40,800 nucleotides of DNA, from NCBI GenBank assembly GCA_022564545.1, contig JADFLG010000010.1, positions 1 to 40,800 on the forward strand, read 5' to 3'. Made by a program: the position numbers and the translations under genes. The first letter of the stretch is position 1. The number at the start of each line of letters is the position of its first letter. The stretch is from Chloroflexota bacterium (GTDB lineage: Bacteria; Chloroflexota; Dehalococcoidia; Lucifugimonadales; Lucifugimonadaceae). Below are positions 37,229 to 40,800 of the stretch, piece after piece. The notes below the pieces were generated by a model. The model searched no databases. It was given only the letters and a program-made list of their open reading frames with translations, and had not been told where the DNA came from.

Positions 37229-38371
37229 CTAGGAACCCAGCCCTGCCGCCTGGTAAATCTTGCCTTCCGTCTTTACGGCCGGGGCGTAAACCATTCGGGC
37301 CTTGTTCATTTCTCGAAGGTTCTCAGCTCCCACGTAACCCATGCAAATTTGAAGGGCGCCGACGAGGTTCAACGTCCCGTCGGTGCGTGACGACGGTCCG
37401 TACAGGAGCTGATGCAAGCTGTACTCCGTACCCATCTTGATACGCGTGCCACGCGGCAGCGAGCTGTGCCAGGTCGCCATGCCCCAGTGGTAGCCGTGTG
37501 CAGGGGCCTCTTCGCACTTGGCGAACGGGCTGCCGATCATCACGGCGTTGGCACCCGCGGCAAACGACTTGCACACATCGCCCCCTGTACGGATGCCGCC
37601 GTCGGTGATGATCGGTATGTACTTGCCGGTTTCCTTGTAAAAGTCATCCCGTGCGGCCGCGCATTCGATTGTGGCGCTGACCTGCGGGATGCCGATTCCC
37701 AGCACTTCCCGGCTCGTACAGACCGAGCCGGGGCCAACACCAACCAGAACGCCGTGAATTCCCTGCTGCATCAGCTCCTTTGTCACCTCGTACGACACCG
37801 TGTTGCCGACCAGAATCGGAACGTCGATCTCCTTGATAAGCTCCGAAAACACGAGGCCTTTGAGACTCTTGGACGAATGCCGGGCGGTAACAACGGTCGC
37901 CTGCACAACGATCATGTCTGCACCGGCTTCAACAGCCAGTGGAGCCATTCGCTTGGCGTTTTGTGGCACAAATGAAACGGCGGCTGTTCCGCCACCCCTT
38001 TTTACTTCTTCGACCCGCGTTGCAATCAACTCTGGCTTCTGGGGCTCCGAGTAGATTTTCTGCAGGATCACCGTCGCCTCTTCTCGCGGTGCCGCGGCAA
38101 TTTCTTCATATATCGGAGCTGTGTCCTCGTAACGCGTGTGCAGCCCGTCCATATTCATGACCGCGAGACCGCCGGCCCTGCTCATTTCAATGGCGAATTT
38201 CGGATCGACAACGGCGTCCATTGCAGCGGCTAAGAATGGGACTTCGAGCTTGATCCCGTCGAAATTCGTCGTCAGGTCCGCCATTTCCGGGTTAATCGTG
38301 ATGTCGCCGGGGGCAATGGATACATCGTCAAATCCGTATGCGGGCTTCAGTTCCTTGAAGTTACGTGGCAC
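37229..38371 (-). CDS. guaB3: GuaB3-family IMP dehydrogenase-related protein
   Basis: This is an IMPDH/GMP reductase-fold TIM barrel of 380 residues without CBS domains. The catalytic Cys loop is [17 protein letters not shown], and [12 protein letters not shown] and [20 protein letters not shown] are barrel signatures. The C-terminal part ([36 protein letters not shown]) fits the GuaB3 group of Actinobacteria and Cyanobacteria better than classical GuaB. The likely reaction is IMP to XMP in guanine nucleotide synthesis, although members of this fold can also act as GMP reductases. It is divergent from the P1 peptidase gene. Confidence 0.85.
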   Translation of the reverse strand: MPRNFKELKPAYGFDDVSIAPGDITINPEMADLTTNFDGIKLEVPFLAAAMDAVVDPKFAIEMSRAGGLAVMNMDGLHTRYEDTAPIYEEIAAAPREEATVILQKIYSEPQKPELIATRVEEVKRGGGTAAVSFVPQNAKRMAPLAVEAGADMIVVQATVVTARHSSKSLKGLVFSELIKEIDVPILVGNTVSYEVTKELMQQGIHGVLVGVGPGSVCTSREVLGIGIPQVSATIECAAARDDFYKETGKYIPIITDGGIRTGGDVCKSFAAGANAVMIGSPFAKCEEAPAHGYHWGMATWHSSLPRGTRIKMGTEYSLHQLLYGPSSRTDGTLNLVGALQICMGYVGAENLREMNKARMVYAPAVKTEGKIYQAAGLGS

Positions 38372-38490
38372 CTTCTGAACTCCTCACATCGGGTGCGAGC
38401 CGAATCTGCTGGTCCCTACTTGCAACTCGCCCTTCCGGCACACCAGAGTCCGGGGGTAATTACGAATTCCGCCGCAGGTAAATTCGACCC

Positions 38491-38496
38491 AGTATA
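38491..38496 (-). promoter_or_regulatory. Possible -10 element of guaB3
   Basis: On the minus strand TATACT lies about 120 bp upstream of the guaB3 start in the 287-bp divergent gap (38372-38658). No convincing -35 accompanies it. I saw no clear promoter for the plus-strand peptidase gene in the same gap. Confidence 0.25.
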
Positions 38497-38658
38497 CGCC
38501 GAGTTAAACGGCCGCGCACGAGACCGAATTAAGTCGGCGTTAGTACCGGAAAATCACGCGGTTTTACTGTGCTAGCCTGACTGCCCAGCTATAAACCGTG
38601 GTAGCCGTTCGCATGCACTGGCTTCGCATCCGTGAGCGGCATTATATGAAGTAAATCA

Positions 38659-39651
38659 ATGGAATACTCGGGAAAAATCACAGATGTCCCCGGCCTCACG
38701 GTGGGCCATCACACAGACCTCGTGAACGGCACCGGCTGCACGGTGGTCCTCTGCGAAGAGCCTGCAATCGCCGGGATGGAGATCAGGGGCGCGGCACCGG
38801 GGAGCAGGGAAGTGGCCCTGCTCGACCCGCTCGCCAGCGCCCAGTGGATCAACGCCATAGTGCTGACCGGCGGCAGCGCGTTCGGCCTCGATGCACCGGG
38901 GGGCGTCGTCAGGTATCTCGAAGAAAAGGGTGTCGGCGTGAAATTCGGACGAACACGCATACCGCTCGTCCCGGCTGCAGTGGTTTTCGACCTCGGGTTC
39001 ATCAACGGCGCGGTGCGTCCCACGGGAGACGACGGCTACGCAGCAGCAGCCAGTGCGTCCGAAGAATTCGCCGTCGGCAACGCCGGGGCCGGCACAGGTT
39101 CGACCGTCGCAAAGCTTCTCGGTGCTGCGAGTTCGATAAAGGGCGGCGTCGGCACGGCCTCGGTCCGCATACCGTCCGCCTCCGGCAAAGGGGCCGGAGC
39201 GACTGTCGGGGCGTTGATGGTTGTGAACGCTATCGGAGGGATAGTCGATCCCGAATCGGGCGAGATCGTCGCTGGACCCCGGACCGAAGACGGTTTTGCC
39301 GACTCAATCGACCTGATGATTCAAGCTCCCCCAAAAGACAGGGGCTTCTTCCAAAACACCACCATTGGAGTGGTTGCCACTGACGCCCCGTTGGACAAGA
39401 TCGGGGCTACCAGGCTGGCAATTGCCGGGCAGGACGGAATCGCACTCACCGTCCGTCCCTCTCACACTGCGAACGATGGTGACGCCGTGTTTGGCCTTTC
39501 GACCGGCTTACACCAGGACCCCGTTCCCGGCGATGTCCTCCATGCCGCTGCCCTGAAGGCCGTTGCAGGGGCGATACTGAACGCAATCGATTCAGCGGAA
39601 ACCCTGGGCGGCGTGAAGTCGGCGGCCGACGCAAGGGCAATCCGACAGTGA
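38659..39651 (+). CDS. P1-family (S58, DmpA/NylC-like) self-processing peptidase
   Basis: Members are N-terminal nucleophile hydrolases that cut themselves into alpha and beta chains and act as aminopeptidases, D-esterases, or amide-oligomer hydrolases. The 330-residue protein shows the family start ITDVPGLTVGHHTD, VLTGGSAFGLDAPGGV and AGTGSTVAKL. The expected self-cleavage site is N233-T234 in FFQNTTIGVVATDAPLDK, which resembles the Asn-Thr site of the nylon oligomer hydrolase NylC. Cleavage would free Thr234 and leave a 97-residue beta chain. The natural substrate cannot be read from the sequence. No signal peptide is visible. It lies 10 bp upstream of the DUF2520 gene. Confidence 0.88.
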   Translation: MEYSGKITDVPGLTVGHHTDLVNGTGCTVVLCEEPAIAGMEIRGAAPGSREVALLDPLASAQWINAIVLTGGSAFGLDAPGGVVRYLEEKGVGVKFGRTRIPLVPAAVVFDLGFINGAVRPTGDDGYAAAASASEEFAVGNAGAGTGSTVAKLLGAASSIKGGVGTASVRIPSASGKGAGATVGALMVVNAIGGIVDPESGEIVAGPRTEDGFADSIDLMIQAPPKDRGFFQNTTIGVVATDAPLDKIGATRLAIAGQDGIALTVRPSHTANDGDAVFGLSTGLHQDPVPGDVLHAAALKAVAGAILNAIDSAETLGGVKSAADARAIRQ

Positions 39652-39661
39652 GACAGCCGAA

Positions 39662-40579
39662 GTGCCAATAATGAGCGTCTTGCCCGGACTAAACAGACAG
39701 ACCTCGATTACGGTAATAGCTGCGGGACGACTGGGGTCAAGCATTGCCGGTGCGATGCTCAAAGCCGGGTACAGCGTTGCGGCGGTGTCGAATCGACGGG
39801 CTGATCGCCGGGAGTGGCTGAGCGTAAATCTCGCGAGACACCACTCAGGTCCAGTAATCACCGAAAAAGCCCAGACCGCGGCAGACCTTGCGACAGTCGT
39901 TTTCATCACGGGCCCCGACTCGGCGATCGAGGAAATCTGTGCTGGGATCAAATGGCGCGACGATCAAGCGGTCCTGCACTGCGCCGGTGTGCTGCCGGTG
40001 TCTGCCCTGGATAGTGCACTCGCGCATGGCGCGAGCACCGGGGGATTCCACCCACTCCAAACATTCCCGTCACCCGAATCATCCGACCGGCTAAAAGACG
40101 TTTCATTTGCGATCGAAGCCGATAATTCCGACCTGTTGCACTGGCTCAAGGTCCTGGCGACCAATCTCGGCGGATCGCCGGTGGAAATCGAATCCGGGCA
40201 GCGCGCTGCCTACCATGCGTCGGCCGTGATGGCCTGTGGACTGGTCGCTGGCCTCGTCGGGCTCGCCGCGGAAATGTGGGAACCTCTCGGCGTCGACCGT
40301 GCTGACGCACTCAAGCGTCTGATCCCGTTAATTCGCTCCACGGTCGACTCCCTCGATGAGCAGGGCCTGCCTCTGGCCATCACGGGGCCTTTCGTTCGCG
40401 GCGACGTCGATACAGTTGAATCTCATCTCGAGACCACCAACCGGATTTCGCCGGAAATGGGCAGGGCATACGCCGCCCTCGCACTGGCCTCCTTGCACAT
40501 TGCGCGGGAGCAGGGTGGGCTGAGCGATGAAAACTTCGAGCGCATCAAATCACTGCTTTCACCAGCAATTCAGCGGTAG
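39662..40579 (+). CDS. Rossmann-like / DUF2520 domain protein
   Basis: The N-terminal half is a dinucleotide-binding Rossmann fold (ITVIAAGRLGSSIAGAMLKAG; the first Gly of the usual GxGxxG is Ala here). The middle has the DUF2520-type signature GGFHPLQTF, and the C-terminal half is helical, as in 6-phosphogluconate dehydrogenase-like enzymes. Biochemical function is not established to my knowledge. Such genes often sit next to pantothenate genes, and panB follows here, so a reductase role in or near pantothenate synthesis (for example ketopantoate reduction) is possible but unproven. The start is GTG at 39662 or ATG at 39671; neither has a strong Shine-Dalgarno sequence. Confidence 0.85.
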   Translation: MPIMSVLPGLNRQTSITVIAAGRLGSSIAGAMLKAGYSVAAVSNRRADRREWLSVNLARHHSGPVITEKAQTAADLATVVFITGPDSAIEEICAGIKWRDDQAVLHCAGVLPVSALDSALAHGASTGGFHPLQTFPSPESSDRLKDVSFAIEADNSDLLHWLKVLATNLGGSPVEIESGQRAAYHASAVMACGLVAGLVGLAAEMWEPLGVDRADALKRLIPLIRSTVDSLDEQGLPLAITGPFVRGDVDTVESHLETTNRISPEMGRAYAALALASLHIAREQGGLSDENFERIKSLLSPAIQR

Positions 40580-40591
40580 ATCAATCGTAAA

Positions 40592-40623
40592 TTGCCCCAA
40601 AAATCCCGGAAATCGGTAATAAT
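40592..40623 (+). promoter_or_regulatory. Possible promoter of panB
   Basis: TTGCCC (40592-40597) and TAATAAT (40617-40623) lie about 70 bp upstream of panB with a 19-bp gap. The spacing is long and the -35 is 4 of 6, so this is tentative. Confidence 0.3.
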
Positions 40624-40690
40624 GACCTGACGCAAGTGAACTAAGGCCTGGCGGCTAGCAAGTGGCAGTCGACCGGGGCGGAGGTGCACG

Positions 40691-40800
40691 ATGGCAGTTC
40701 GCCGAATCACCACTTACAAGATTCAGCAGATGAAGCGCCGTGGCGAGCCGATCCCAATGGTGACGGCATACGACTACACGGCAGCCCGCATCGTCGATTC
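40691..40800 (+). CDS. panB: 3-methyl-2-oxobutanoate hydroxymethyltransferase (partial, runs off right edge)
   Basis: Only the first 36 codons are in the window: ITTYKIQQMKRRGEPIPMVT and then AYDYTAARIVD. The segment PIPMVTAYDYTAARI is the start of PanB, which makes ketopantoate, the first committed step of pantothenate synthesis. A strong Shine-Dalgarno GGAGGTG (40680-40686) precedes the ATG. The 111-bp gap after the DUF2520 gene suggests a separate promoter. The rest of the gene is outside the window. Confidence 0.9.
   Translation, partial: MAVRRITTYKIQQMKRRGEPIPMVTAYDYTAARIVD

Overview
The window holds an almost gap-free block of core bacterial genes in GC-rich DNA. Every gene but one (the DUF2520 protein) belongs to a family whose role I recognise. 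The mix suggests a Terrabacteria-type organism, perhaps a Chloroflexota (Dehalococcoidia/SAR202-like) or a relative: an Actinobacteria-like GlnR regulator, a GuaB3-type IMP dehydrogenase, many GTG/TTG starts, a zinc-less L36 and ribosomal proteins with long low-complexity tails. This placement is an inference with low to moderate confidence; no 16S rRNA gene is present.

Left region (1-11068, minus strand). In the direction of transcription the order is a GlnR-like orphan response regulator, glnA (glutamine synthetase), gltB and gltD (the two glutamate synthase subunits), nadE (glutamine-dependent NAD synthetase) and the first 181 codons of an HtrA-like secreted serine protease that runs off the left edge. 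The first four form a nitrogen-assimilation unit (GS/GOGAT plus a probable regulator). An operator-like sequence upstream of glnA resembles the actinobacterial GlnR box. nadE consumes the glutamine that this unit makes.

Middle region (11411-33095, plus strand). A good sigma-70 promoter at 11314-11343 is followed by the joined str, S10, spc and alpha operons: rpsL, rpsG, fusA, rpsJ, rplC, rplD, rplW, rplB, rpsS, rplV, rpsC, rplP, rpmC, rpsQ, rplN, rplX, rplE, rpsN, rpsH, rplF, rplR, rpsE, rpmD, rplO, secY, adk, map, infA, rpmJ, rpsM, rpsK, rpsD, rpoA, rplQ, truA, rplM, rpsI. A strong intrinsic terminator lies at 33121-33152. tuf is absent from its usual place between fusA and rpsJ. Many junctions overlap or nearly overlap. 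The ORF-track starts are wrong for rpsL, rplW, rplE, rplF and rplQ, and rpmJ is too short to be in the track. Several proteins carry unusual tails: S5 (RGG-like N-terminus), L5 (Lys/Ala N-terminus), L13 (histone H1-like C-terminus), L29, S17 and RpoA (acidic C-termini).

Right region (33368-40800). prmC, prfA and hisS (translation termination and histidyl-tRNA charging) and guaB3 lie on the minus strand. Structured dispersed repeats and one short element with inverted termini sit between them. On the plus strand are a P1-family (DmpA/NylC-like) peptidase, a Rossmann/DUF2520 protein and the start of panB.

I found no convincing undescribed multi-gene system. The observations most worth a second look are the GlnR-like regulator without a phosphoacceptor and its candidate operator, a glutamine synthetase lacking a normally invariant active-site arginine, proline at the streptomycin-linked Lys of S12, the tail-bearing ribosomal proteins, and the intergenic repeat family.
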